Positions 53,206 to 64,000 of a stretch of DNA of 64,000 nucleotides are shown here, piece by piece. This stretch comes from Muscardinus avellanarius (lineage: Eukaryota > Chordata > Mammalia > Rodentia > Gliridae). How positions within the stretch are numbered: position 1 is the stretch's first letter; each line of letters opens with the position of its first letter. Under the pieces are notes generated by a model. That model ran no database searches, was not told the DNA's origin, and saw nothing but the letters and a program-made list of their open reading frames with translations. The stretch is from positions 55,169,477 through 55,233,476 of the forward strand of contig OY726574.1 of NCBI GenBank assembly GCA_963383645.1. The letters are read 5' to 3'. The translations under genes and the position numbers were made by a program.

Positions 53206-55083
53206 TGTACTTGAGCTTTACCCATTATATATATGTACTGAATTATAATACTGTACCCATAAATAGTTACAGATATTGTATATCATTTAAAAACACACAA
53301 ACCCCCCAGTTATGGCATTTCCAATGTGATAAGACAATCACTGGAGAATTATTTTTGAATTCTATTACTTTTCCCTATCTTCTCCCTAAGTTGTCCTTAT
53401 TTTTATATCTGTATCTGTTGCCATTTCTGCACTAGGAAAGTTCTAGGAAAATTCTCATGGGGTTTTCTCCTGGGGTCTTGTACCTGTTCCTGCCTCCAGT
53501 TTTCCACCTCAAGTCCATTTTTTGTATTTTCATCAGAGAGTTTAGCTACAAAACAAACTGGCTATTTTGTACCCTGCCCCCCCCCAAAAAAAAAATTACT
53601 CAATGACTTTCTAGTCTATGAAAGATAAGATCTTGTGCCTCAGCGTGGTGTGTAAGGGTCTCGGTGACCTGGACAATACTATAATTTTACTTGTGCTTGT
53701 CTCCTTTAAATACAAGCACTAAGTATTGAATAGGCGAGGTCAAGCCACTTAAAAATGGTTTCATCTACCAAAGGTGAACATAGAAAATCTTTTATTACTC
53801 CCACGTAGAGTGAATGATTCTGTGCTACTTCAGCTTTTTTACTTTATCTTTTCTCAATAACTAACTTAATTCATGAGTTCAGGATTGACTTAATAAGGCA
53901 TCTTTTAATCTCCAAAAGGACATAGAAGAGCCACTTCTTGAGATGGAAGTTTACAGTTTCTCTGAGAAAATGTCATTAAATCAGGCACTAATGCGCAGCA
54001 GGTCGAATTAAGGGCTGCCATTAGCCATTGGAATTCCCTTGTAGAAACTCATAGAAGGAGGAAGTCCCTTGTGGGCTAGAAGGGTAAGCAGGACTGGATC
54101 TGCAAGTGAGGCTGGCCCCGAGGGCATCTCTGCTTTGGGAAAATTTCCAGGGGAATTTTGGAAACAGGAATTTAACACCCTGACTCTAGCATGTGGACCT
54201 CTCACTTCAGAGGCCTTCAGAGGAGAAGAATGGTGGATGAAACTATTTTGCCTCTACTGGAACTGTTTGCAATGGAACTGGATCATTGTCCCCTTCTTCC
54301 TATGGTCTTCACAGTGTCCGTGATCTCTGAGAGGCAGCATTCTGGCCCTCTATGGGTCCTGGGGGAGAAGATGAGGCATATTAATGCAGTGGACAGCCAG
54401 ATACCTGAGACAGAGGTTAAGGCCACATATTAAACACTAGAGAAAAGAACCATGTCTGCGCTGGGGTCTGACACTTGGAAATGTTGTAAAAGTCTTCCCT
54501 CTGCTCTGAGTCTGGAATGATGCTATGAAACTTCAGCTAAAAGGGTATGCAGCATCTCTGATGATGTCTTTCCTCTGGTCCCTTCTCTGCAATTGTGATG
54601 CATACTTAGAGTGGAAGGATGCATCAGCCCACATAAAGTTTTGTGCTGTTGCGTATAAATCCAAATGCAAATGTGTTCATTATATAAAAAGCCTATCTCT
54701 GAATCCTTTGTGTAATTAACATTCTAGAGTTTGATAAAAATGTTCTTTTAAAAAAATAACTGAATGCTTTATTGTACCTATTCACCAAAATATGTCTTTA
54801 ACAGTGGGATATAAAAAGTATATCTGGCTCTGGAGAGAGAAACATATTTAAAATATAGTGAAAGCTCAATTTCTCTCAGTCTTAATTTCTGGTCTGAAAG
54901 GGGGGTAATTTAGTACAATTTCTTGATAATTTCAACAAAACTTAAAATTCTGAGCATGGACCAAAGATTGCCATTAGTAAAATCAAATTAGGATTTCATA
55001 AGAAACACACCCTAGAGAAATTGACTTTTCTAAACAGTCTCATTATGCCTATTGCATATGCCATTTAAAAGTGTCACCAATCA
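53206..55083. other. Long stretch with no gene or recognised repeat
   Basis: 1.9 kb. Frames around 54069-54433 are open but short (up to 84 codons) and resemble no protein that I recognise. Confidence 0.5.
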
Positions 55084-55213
55084 CTGGGCATGGTGGTGCA
55101 TACCTGTAACCCCAGTACTTGGGAGGCTGAGACAGGAGAGTCACATATTTGAGACCAGCCTCAGTAACTTACTGAGGTCCTTCAGTACTTTGTGGGACCT
55201 TGTTTCAAAATTT
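55084..55213 (+). mobile_element. B1-dID SINE left half, cut by the L1 that follows
   Basis: CACTGGGCATGGTGGTGCAT to CCTTGTTTCAAAATTTAAAA. The ID half is not here. It should lie beyond the right window edge if the following L1 inserted into this SINE. Confidence 0.88.
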
Positions 55214-56290
55214 AAAAGTAAGGATCTGGAAAAATGGCAACTGTGAGATAAAGCAAATCTCAGTAGCTGTAACAGATGAAAATCGACTAGTGTGGGGACA
55301 TAGTACCCACACATGGTCACAGGGGGTCACTCTGAGATTATACTGGATACCCTCCAGCAGTGTGGGTGGGGGGGAAAGCACAGAGCCAGGAAATGAAAAA
55401 CCCCACACTTACACAGAACACACCTGAGACTCAGGTGCAGAGTGGTGAGAGGTGTCAGAGGGGTGCAGGCACTTCTGCACAGGCTCTGGTGGAGAGAAAC
55501 CAGCACAGGGTCCCAAACATTGCAGTAGACCCCAAAGTTTCATTATTGAAGCATGCTTCAGAACCTACTATAGTGAGTAGACATTAAATGTCTGAAAGGA
55601 TCCACACAGACAGAGGAAGACTGCAGAGGTCAAGTTTACTTTTTATGTGTATATTTGCAATATTGCTTTTTTCATTGTTTTTGTTTTTATTTTTATTTTT
55701 TTTATTTTCTATTGTTGTTGTTGTTATTTGGTTGGTTGTTTTGTTATTTATTGCGTGTCTGTTTGCTTCTTTCCTCATTTCTTTTACAGCTTCCTCCCTC
55801 TCTCCTATCTACTCTCATCCCTCAAAAATTTTTTTCTTTCTGTATCTTCTTGTCATATATTCAGTCTATTTCATATCACTAGACCTAAATAATTTAACTA
55901 CAAGAATCCTACTATATATTCACAATCTCTCATCTCTACCAGGTACTACCTTGCTGTAATTAAATTCTTATTCAACTCGATCATATCCTCTACTTTATCC
56001 TATTCCATTGAAAACAACACTACTTCTCCTGGCATAAACCTACTGTCACCTCTAAATCCCTATGGCTAAGATTGAATCAGAGAGGTGATCCACAGAAAAG
56101 GACTGCCAGACAGTAAAGATTAACTACAGCTGAAAGAAGCAAATGCTCAACAGCCCACACATTGAGGTTAAAAAACACATACCTCTGAGCTGCCTCTTCA
56201 TAAAGGTAGTGACAGACAGAATACCTGACTGTAACACCTGAAACCCATCAATGCACAGCAGCAACAGAAAGAAACCTAGAGCAACTCAGT

Positions 56291-56322
<32 letters not shown>

Positions 56323-56690
56323 GGTCTGGGGATGAAACTCAGGGGCATTCGACCTCCGAGCTACACCCCCTGCCCTATTTTTTTTTTATTCTTTTATTTT
56401 TTAAACCGGGTCTCACTGAGTTGCAGAAGGCTTCACTAAGTAGCTGAGGCTGTCCACGAACTGCGATCCTCTGGTCTCAGCCTCCCAAATACTGGGATTA
56501 CAAGCATGCACCACCACGCTCAGCTAAGCAACTTGGTATTGATAATCTACAGGTAGAACAACAATAGGGTGATGATAGACACAGACTTCAGGGTTAATAT
56601 CAAAGTGTGAGTGGCAGCTGGAACCATCTCTTCCAACAGCATTCTGGAGCAGCACCTATCAATAATGACTCACAAAGTGAAGATACCAAG
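55214..56690 (+). promoter_or_regulatory. L1 5' UTR, degraded
   Basis: Contains an ATGGCAACTG core at its start and a GC-richer first 300 bp, then T-rich DNA (55660-55860). Less repetitive than the 5' UTR at 800-2425. Promoter role inferred from position only. Confidence 0.6.
56294..56525 (-). mobile_element. B1-dID SINE in the L1 5' UTR
   Basis: Poly(T) then GTCTGGGGATGAAACTCAGG to GCACCACCACGCTCAGC. AGCAACTCAGTATT and AGCAACTTGGTATT are the TSD. Confidence 0.93.
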
Positions 56691-57338
56691 ATAACAGAAA
56701 CATAAACCTGAAAACTCTGAAAATAAGAGAATGGGGAACAATGAGGAAACAGTAATTTCCCATAAATCAACAGGGGAAATCACCAATACTGATCTATAAG
56801 AAATGCAAAAGGGAGAATTCTGAGTCCTGATCTTTTATATGATAAAATGTCACATAGTAAGTGTACAAGAAATGCAAGAGGAAATTGAGCCTTAAGAAAT
56901 AATCAGAAACAGACCTGGAATGAAATTAAGGAGTCAAAAAGGATATGAAGATAGCAATAGAAAGAAATTCTGAAATTAGGTGAAATGGAAAACAGAATAT
57001 CACTGTTAAAAGACAGTTCATTCAAAACTGAAAACACAGACAACAGTATACTGAAGACATTACAAGAACAGAACCAAAACATCTAACAATTATGGGACAA
57101 TATGAAATGTCCTAACTTATGGATAAAAAGCATAGAAGGAAGGGATAGAGGCACAGATGAAAGGTATCCATAATCTCTTCAGAGAAATAATTTCAGAGAA
57201 TTCTCCAAACTTGGAAAAAGACTTGGACATCCATGCACAGGTCACATACAGAATACTGTTAAGAAAAGATCAAAAGAAAACTTCCCCACACCATGTAAAA
57301 ATCAAAATGACTAACATAGAGGCTAAGGAAAGAATCTT

Positions 57339-57538
57339 TTTTTTTTTTTTTGGTTTGAAGGTTCTTTTTTATTTTAGCTAATGATTCATGAAAAGAATTG
57401 TGTTAAAATAACTACTTACTCTTATAATTTAGACAATTTAAGCATCTTATGGCTTTTATCTGTAATATTGTCATTAGGAGGAGTGAAACTTTCACTTTCA
57501 GGTTTTCAATGCTACTCTCTTTTCTCTTCATATTTTAT
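57339..57538 (-). other. Probable L1 3' transduction
   Basis: Lies between the L1 3' terminus (ATGTACCAATAAAAATC on the minus strand) and the final poly(A), inside the TSD. AATAAA (57368-57373 on the minus strand) sits about 17 bases before the poly(A). It would have come from the flank of the parent L1. Confidence 0.72.
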
Positions 57539-57879
57539 AAAGATTTTTATTGGTACATTATATTCATACATCATATTGGGGTAAAAAACTTGTGTGTAAA
57601 TACATGTACACATCACTGATTTAACCCCTACCCAATTCCCACCCCATTCCCTCCCTGTCTGTCCTTTCCTTGCTTGGCTTAGTGGTTGACTTTGATATGT
57701 TTAAGTACATTGTGTGTTTTAGAGATTTTCCTCTTCCCTCCTCCTTTCTCCTCCGTTAGGTTGTCTTGTTTGCTCCTCTATAGGATTTCCTTTTTCATCT
57801 AGAGTTCCTCCTATGACCCATTTCTCCGTAGCTCTCACATATTAGGAAAAGCATCTGCTTTCTTATTTTTTGTGACTGA

Positions 57880-59640
57880 CTAATCTCACTTAGCATAATG
57901 TCCTACAGTCCCATCCATTTCCCTGAAAATGATGTAACTGAGTTTGTTTTTTTTAATGGCTGAGTAAAATTCCATTGTGTACATATCCCACAGTTTTGTA
58001 ATCCATTCATCTGTTGATGGACATCTTGGCTGGTTCCATAGTTTGGCTATGGTGAATTGTGCAGCTATGAACATAGATACACATGCATTAGTTTGGTAGT
58101 TTGGTTTCCTATCTTTTGGGTAGATACCCAGAAGTGGTATTGCTGGATCAAATGATAGATTTGTTCCCATTCTTCTGAGGATTCTCCATACTGTTTTCCA
58201 AAGTGGTTGCACTAATTTGCAGTCCCACCAACAATATGTTAGAGTTCTCACTTCTCCACATCCTCGCCAGCATCTGTTGTTTGTATTTTGAATGATTGCC
58301 ATTCTAGTTGGAGTTAGGTGAAATCTCAGGGTAGTTTTGATTTGCATCTCTCTGATTGCCAGTGATGTTGAGCATTTTTTCATGCATTTATTGGCCATTT
58401 GAATTTCTTCTTTTGTGAAGTGTCTATTTAGTTTGCTTGCCCATTTTGTTATTGGATGCTTTGTTTTCTTAGTGTTGAGTTTCTTGAGTTATCTGTATAT
58501 TCTAGATATTAGTCCTCTATAGGGGGTGTAGGTCCCATTCTGTTGGCACTCGATTGAGGTTCTTGATAGTTTCCTTTGCTAAAGAGAAGTTCTTCAGTTT
58601 CATGCAATCCCATGTATTGATTCTCCTTTTAATTTGTTGTGCCTTTGGGGTCTTGTTGAGAAAGTGTTTATCTGTGCCTATGTGTTGCAGTGTTGGACCT
58701 ATGCCCTCTTCAAGGAGCTTCAAGGTCTCTGGTTTGATTTCCAAGTCTTTGATCCATCTTGAATTGGCTTTTGGACAGGGTGAGAAAGTGGGATTAATTT
58801 CCAATTTTCTGCATATGGTTAACCAGTTTTGCCATCACCATTTGTTGAAGAGGCTATCTTTTTTCCAGTATATGTTTTTGGCCCCTTTGTCAAAAATCAA
58901 TTGGCTGAAAGTGTGTGAATTTGTTTCTGGGTCTCCTATTCTGCTCCATGGTCTATGTATCTGTTTTTTTATTTTTTGTGCCAGTACTATGCTGTTTTTA
59001 TTACAATGGCTTTGTAGTATAGTTTAAAGTCAGGTATTGTGATTCCTCCTGAATGTTTTTTTTTTCCTGAGAACTACCTTGGCTATTCTGGGCTTTTTGT
59101 TATTCCAGATAAAAAAAAAATTTTTTTTTGGTGGTACTGGGGGTGGAACCCAGGGGCTTTCCACCTCTGGGCTATACTCCCAGCCATTTTTTAATATTTT
59201 ATTTGGAAACAGGGTCTCACAAAGTTGCTGATAGCCTCACTATATAGCTGAGGCTGGCTTCGAACCTGTGTGATTTTCCTGTCTCAGCCTCCCAAGTGCA
59301 GGGATTACAGGTGTACACCACCATGCCTGGCTATTCCAGATAAATTTAAGGACTGATTTTTCTATGTCTGTGAGGAATGATCTTGGTAGTTTAATGGGCA
59401 TTGCATTAAATCTGTAGATCACTTTTGGAAGGATGGCTATTTTAATTATATTTATTCTGCCAATTCACGAACATGGAAGATCCTTCCATCTTCTAAAATC
59501 TTCGATTTCTTTTTCCAGTGTTTTATAATTTTCTTTGTAGAGATCTTTTACCTCCTTGGTCAAGTTTATTCCTAAGTATTTTATTTTTTTGTGGGAAATC
59601 CTGAGTGGAAGTGTTTTCTGAATTTCTTTTTCGGTGGATT
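57880..59640 (-). pseudogene. L1 ORF2 C-terminal half
   Basis: From the region just after the reverse transcriptase core to the end. A 170-codon open piece at 57886-58398 includes the Cys-rich end ([19 protein letters not shown], then [18 protein letters not shown]) and [13 protein letters not shown]. Another open piece is 58517-58804 (DLEIKPETLKLLEEGIGP). Truncated at the 5' side and split by a SINE. Confidence 0.9.
59114..59331 (-). mobile_element. B1-dID SINE, intermediate subfamily
   Basis: TATTCCAGATAAA at 59101-59113 and 59332-59344. GGTGGTACTGGGGGTGGAAC with full-length left half. Confidence 0.95.
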
Positions 59641-60176
59641 TATGTTTGGGGAAATAATCTTCAAAGCAGTGAGAACAAAAGAATGGATGATATTAAGGGT
59701 CAAAACAATAAAAATCACCCCAGACTTCACAACCCAAGTCATGAATGCCAGGAAAGACTGGGATGATGTAACCCAGACCCTGGAAGAAAATTATCTCCAA
59801 CCAAAACTGCTATATTCATTAAGGTTATTAATTAAAATTGATGGAGAAATAGAAATGTTTCAAGATAAGCAGCATCTTAAAAATTTTATGAATACTAATA
59901 CAGCTCTAGAAAAAGTACTTAATGAAGTAAATCAGAAAGAAGCAAAAAGAAGCAAATTTCAAAACCAGATAAGAGATGAATTTCATTAAGGGGCAACTGA
60001 GGAAATAAGAAACACTACATTGAACAGAATATAGGACACAAAATGATAAGAAAAAAACACATCTCATTAATAACACTGAATGTGCAAGGACGTAACTCAC
60101 CAATTAAAAGACATAGATTGGCAATGTTGATTAAAAACATAATCCAAATATAGGCTCCTTGCAAGAAACTCCTGTT

Positions 60177-60412
60177 AGTGGGTGTGGTGGCACATGCTTG
60201 TAATCCCAGAATTTGGTAGGCTGAGAAAGGGGGATCGCAGTTCAAAGACAGCCTCAGCTACTACTTAGTGAGGGTCTTTGCAACTCAGTGAGACCTGACC
60301 CTGTTTTCAAATAAAGAATTAAAATTAGGGCTAAAGATGTAGCGTAGAGGTAGAATGCCCCTGGGTTCCATCCCTAGTACCATAAAAAACAAAAACAAAA
60401 ACAAAACAAAAC
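60177..60412 (+). mobile_element. B1-dID SINE in L1 ORF2, (AAAAC)n tail
   Basis: AGTGGGTGTGGTGGCACATG start. Right half GTAGCGTAGAGGTAGAATGC. Confidence 0.93.
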
Positions 60413-61707
60413 AATACTCACCTTACAGCCAAAGATATTTATAGGCTAAAAGCGAAAGGATGGAAAAAGATATATCATGCCAGTGGAGACTGAAAACGAG
60501 CAGGGATAGCAATGCTGATATCCAATAAAACAGACTTTAAGTGAAAACACATCAGGAGAGACAAAGCATAGCACTTCCTATTAATGAAGGAACAATCCAA
60601 GAAAAAGATCTAATGATAGTAAATGTTTATTCCCCAAATGTGGGTGCACCCACATTTGTAAAACAAACTATTTAGGACATCAGGTCTTAAATAGACCCAA
60701 ATACAATAATATTGGGAGATTTCAACACACCATTCATGCCACTAGATTAATCTTCAAGGCAAAAGATGAATAAAAACTCTTCAGAACTAAGGAAAACTAT
60801 AAACTAAGTGGACCTAATAGACATATACAGAATATTTCAACCAGAAACAGCTGAATACACATTCCTCTCAGCTTCCCATGGACCCTTCTCCAAAATAGAT
60901 CATATCCTGGGCCACAAATCAAGCACTAGCTAATTCAAAAGATGTAATATAATTCCCTACATCTTTTCAGATCACAACAGAATGAAAGTAGAAATTAACA
61001 ACAGAAAGACCAAAAGAAGTTATATAAATACATAGAGATTGTAAGATACACTCTTGAATGAGGAATCAGATCAGAAATAATGGTAGAAATAAAATAATTT
61101 GGGGACTTAAAAGAAAATAGAGACACAATATACCAAAATCTATGGAACACTTTGAAGGAGGTGTTAAGAGGAAAGTTTATATCATTGAGTGCCGATATAA
61201 GAACAAAAAGTTGTCAAATAAACAACCTAATGACACCTCAAGGACCTTCACAAACAGGAACATTTTAAGGCCAAAGCCAGTAGAAGGCAGGAAATAATGA
61301 AAATCAGAGCAGAAATAAATGAAATAGAGAATAAAAAACAATACAAAGGATTAACAAAACAAAATTCTGGTTCTTTGAAAAGATTAATAAGATTGACAAA
61401 TCCCTGGCCAACCTAACCAAAAGAAAGATTCAACTCAAATTAATAAAATCAGAAGTAAAAAAGGAGACATCACCACAGACAGTGGAGAAATACAGAGGAT
61501 CATCAGAAACTATTTTTAAAATTTATATTCCAATATACAAGAAAAATGGAAGAAACTGAGATTTCTAAGTACATATAACCTACCTAAATTGAACCAAGAG
61601 GACATATAAAACCTAAACCAACTTATAGCAAACAAAGAAATATAAATAGCAATAAAATTCTGCCATCAAAGAAAAACACAGACATAAGCAGGTTTTCAGC
61701 TAAATTC

Positions 61708-62163
61708 CTTTTATTTATTTATTTTTTCCATACTGGGGATGAAAACCAGGGGCATTCTATCTCCGAGCTACACACTTAGCCCTAAGTTTTAGTCTTTTTT
61801 ACTTCTTTTTTTTTTTTTTTTTTTTGGCGGGTTTGGGGATGGAACCCAGGGGCATTAGACCTCTGCGCTATATCCCCTCCCTATTTTTTATTCTTTATTT
61901 TGAAACCAGGTCTCACTGAGTTGCAGAGGGCCTTACTAAGTAGATGAGGCTGTCCCTGAACCGTAATCCTCTGGTCTCAGCCTCCCAAATGCTGGGATTA
62001 CAAGCGTGTGCCACCATGCCTGGCTGTCTTTTTTACTTTTGAAACAGGGTCTCACTGAGTTGTGAAAGGCCTCACTAAGTAGTTGAGGCTGTCTGTGAAC
62101 TGTGATCCTCCGGTCTCTGCCTCCCAAATGCTGGGATTACAAGTGTATGCCACCATGTCTGGT
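61708..62163 (-). mobile_element. B1-dID SINE in L1 ORF2, itself split by a SINE
   Basis: TTTTCAGCTAAATTC (61693-61707) and TTTTCAGCTGAATTC (62164-62178) are the TSD. Right half at 61733-61791. Left half from 62039 to 62163. Confidence 0.94.
61805..62025 (-). mobile_element. B1-dID SINE nested in a SINE
   Basis: GTCTTTTTTACTT at 61792-61804 and 62026-62038. Long poly(T), then GTTTGGGGATGGAACCCAGG to GCCACCATGCCTGGC. Confidence 0.95.
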
Positions 62164-63932
62164 TTTTCAGCTGAATTCTACAAAACTTTTAGAGAAAAAC
62201 TAAACCCAATGCTCCTCAACTTGTTCCAGGAAATCAAAAGAGATGGAATTCTTCCAAACTACTTCTGTGAGGCCAGTGTCACATTAATACCAAAACCAAA
62301 TAAAGATATCTCAAAAAATCAATATCATTGATGAACATAGATGTTAAAATTCTAAGCAAAATACAAGCTATATGCATTCAAAACCATATCAAGAAAATTG
62401 TACACCATGACCAAGGTGGTTTTACTCCAGAAAAGTGAGCATAATTCAACATATGCAAATCAACACATGTTTTTCACCACATAAATATAACTGAGAACAA
62501 AAATCATATGATCACATCAATAGATGCTGAAAAAGCATTTGACAAAATCCAGTACCCATTCATGTTAAAAAATCTCAGGAATTTGGAATAGAAAGAATGT
62601 ATGTCAACATCATTAAAGCCATGTACAGTAAACTGAAAGCCAACATCATATTAAAGAGGGAAAAGCTGTAGGAATTCAAGACTTGCCAGAGCAATAAAAC
62701 AAGGATATAGAAGGAATTCAAATAGGAAAAGAATTAAAATTATTTTCATTTGAAGATGACATGATTTTATACCTAGAAGACCCAAAAGCTCAACCAAAAG
62801 GCTACGGGAGCTGATTAACCAATTCAGCAAAGTAGCAGGATACAAAATCAACCTAAAGAAATCAGTACCTTTTCTATATACCAACCGTGAATTCATGAAG
62901 AAAGAAATACAGAAAACAATTACATTCACAATAACCTCAAAACCAATAAAATACCTAGGGATAAACCTAATCAATAATGTAAAAGACCTCTAAAATGAAA
63001 ATTATAAAACATTAAAGAAAGAAATTGAAGAAGACCTTGGAAGATGGAAAATTTATTCATGGAGAAGCAGAATAAATACGAAACTGGCAATTATTCTGAG
63101 AATGATCTACAGAATCAATGCAATCCCTATCAAAATACCAATGATATTCTTTATAGACCTAGAAAAATCAGTCATAAATTTCATATGGAGGAACAAAAGA
63201 CCCAGAATAGCCAAAGCAATTCTCAGCAATAAGAACAGGAGGCATCACATTTCCTGACTCTAATTTATACTACAGAGCTGTAGGAATTAAAACAGTATGG
63301 TACTGGCAAAAAAGAAAGAAAGAAAGAAAGAAAAAAACAGGCACACAGACCAGTGGAACAGAAAAGAAGTCATTGAAATAAACTCATACACTTATAGTCA
63401 ATTGGACTTTGACAAAGAAGCCAAATACATATGCTGGAGAAAAGACAGCCTTTTCAACAAATGGTGCTGGAAAGTTGGCTATCCATTTGTAGAAAAATGG
63501 AACTAAATTCTCACCTCTCATCCTGCAGAGGAATCAACTTGAGATGAATCAAAGACATGAAAATCACACCAGAAACCGTGAAGCTATTAGAGAAGAGCAT
63601 AGGTTCAACACTCCAACATACAGACACAGGTAATAGCTTTCTCAAGAAGACCTCAAAAGCTCAGGGAATTAAAAGAATTAACAAGTGGGATGGTATTAAA
63701 CTAAAAAGTTTCTGATCATGAAAGGAAATAATCAAGGATCTAGAGAGAAAGCCAACAGAATGGGAGAAGATCTCTACTGGCTATTGCTCTGATAGAGCAC
63801 TAATATCCAGCATATACAAAGAACTTAAAAGACTTTACACTAGCAAAACAAAACAAAAAAATCTGAGAAATGGACAACTGAATTGAATAGACACTTCACA
63901 AAAGAAGAGATACATATTGCCGATAGATACAT

Positions 63933-63998
63933 GACAAAATGTTCACCATCATTAGCAATCAAGGAGACAAAATGTTCAACATCATTAGCAATCAAGGA
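63933..63998 (+). repeat. 33-bp tandem duplication in L1 ORF2
   Basis: GACAAAATGTTCACCATCAT at 63933 and GACAAAATGTTCAACATCAT at 63966, each followed by TAGCAATCAAGGA. 33 bp is 11 codons, so the frame is kept. Confidence 0.95.
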
Positions 63999-64000
63999 GA

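Larger units (their letters stand above)
57339..59650 (-). mobile_element. L1 inserted into ORF1, with 3' transduced flank
   Basis: Target copies GAAAGAATCTT (57328-57338) and GAAATAATCTT (59651-59661). Minus strand: ORF2 from 59650 down to about 57880, 3' UTR to about 57539, then about 185 bp of non-L1 sequence and a terminal poly(A) seen as T12 at 57339-57351. A SINE lies at 59114-59331. Confidence 0.88.
56690..59990 (+). pseudogene. L1 ORF1, broken by an L1 insertion
   Basis: Before the insertion: remnants of the coiled coil and an open piece 57157-57336 (GIHNLFREIISENSPNLEKD). After it: 59651-59988 open, ITPDFTTQVMNARKDWDDV through TALEKVLNEVNQKEAKR, the C-terminal domain, ending at a natural stop. 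The protein would be the ORF1 RNA chaperone of L1. In its present state it cannot be made. Confidence 0.9.
55214..64000 (+). mobile_element. Near-complete L1, runs off the right edge, heavily nested
   Basis: Starts AAGGATCTGGAAAAATGGCA (mutated form of the L1 5' end). 5' UTR to about 56690, ORF1 in 56690-59990, ORF2 from about 60050 to the edge. Insertions: SINE 56294-56525, L1 57339-59650, SINE 60177-60412, nested SINEs 61708-62163. Without them the L1 here is about 5.7 kb. Stops and frameshifts show it is dead. Confidence 0.9.
60050..64000 (+). pseudogene. L1 ORF2 (endonuclease and reverse transcriptase), broken
   Basis: Endonuclease start ITLNVQGRNSPIKRHRLAML (about 60065). SDH catalytic motif at 60967-60975. 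Reverse transcriptase: AEFYKTFREKLNPMLLNLFQ (62170-), IPKPNKD, then the catalytic box as FEDD (62749-62760), where L1 normally has FADD, with both Asp residues kept. The post-RT region continues to the edge. Many stops and two SINE loci break it. Confidence 0.9.

Noticed and set aside
57886..58398. 170-codon open frame resembling a known protein
   Set aside because: It is L1 ORF2 C-terminus and is annotated as part of that dead L1. Not a host gene.
1..64000. An intact retroviral or DNA-viral coding region
   Set aside because: No gag, pol or env reading frame was seen. The viral-type material is limited to solo or ancient LTR-like pieces.
1..64000. A novel multi-gene system
   Set aside because: All longer frames are explained by L1, SINE or low-complexity DNA. 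No cluster of unknown genes is present.

Overview
This window is non-coding mammalian DNA made mostly of retrotransposon layers. I found no intact host gene, rRNA, tRNA gene, CRISPR array, or bacterial or phage feature. The dominant short repeat is a composite SINE: a 7SL-derived B1-like left half joined to a tRNA/ID-like right half (the B1-dID architecture). I count roughly 60 copies or fragments, plus two plain ID elements and one B1-like monomer without an ID half. This composite is known from non-muroid rodents (squirrel, dormouse, beaver, mountain-beaver and springhare relatives). I see no muroid B2 or B4 repeats. The window therefore suggests a rodent of one of those lineages; the species cannot be fixed from sequence reading alone.

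Layout. 1-2425: 5' part of an L1 on the minus strand (tandem-repeat 5' UTR and broken ORF1). 2490-3202: short L1 with an inverted 5' part. 3.9-7.7 kb: SINEs and a 5'-truncated L1 (+). 7.7-16.5 kb: old LTR-type repeats, an ancient L1M (-) in pieces, two MIRs, and many nested SINEs. 16.6-20.6 kb: a third MIR, a few SINEs and long stretches with no recognised repeat. 20.6-26.4 kb: SINEs, an L1 3' end, a Tigger-like DNA transposon and AT-rich DNA. 26.8-29.3 kb: two copies of an unnamed repeat, one carrying an L1 ORF1 segment. 29.5-31.7 kb: old L1 ORF2 (-). 32-36 kb: another Tigger-like element, L1 pieces and a pair of inverted repeats around an LTR-type repeat. 36-38.4 kb: mostly no recognised repeat. 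38.4-43 kb: SINEs, an internally deleted L1, an old L1 and two solo-LTR candidates. 44.9-46 kb: L2. 46-49.4 kb: old L1 (-) with SINEs. 50.9-51.9 kb: tail-to-tail L1 pieces. 55.2-64 kb: a nearly complete L1 (+) that runs off the window and holds a second L1 plus several SINEs.

No genes work together here. What the window records is the order of insertion events: many copies have target-site duplications (TSDs), and nesting gives relative ages. The best leads are a 592-bp L1 with intact ends but no middle (39034-39625), an L1 with an apparent 3' transduction (57339-59650), a young SINE subfamily with a new short hairpin in its left half, three retroposons stacked on one target site (22474-23823), and tandem monomers in an L1 5' UTR (1356-1990).
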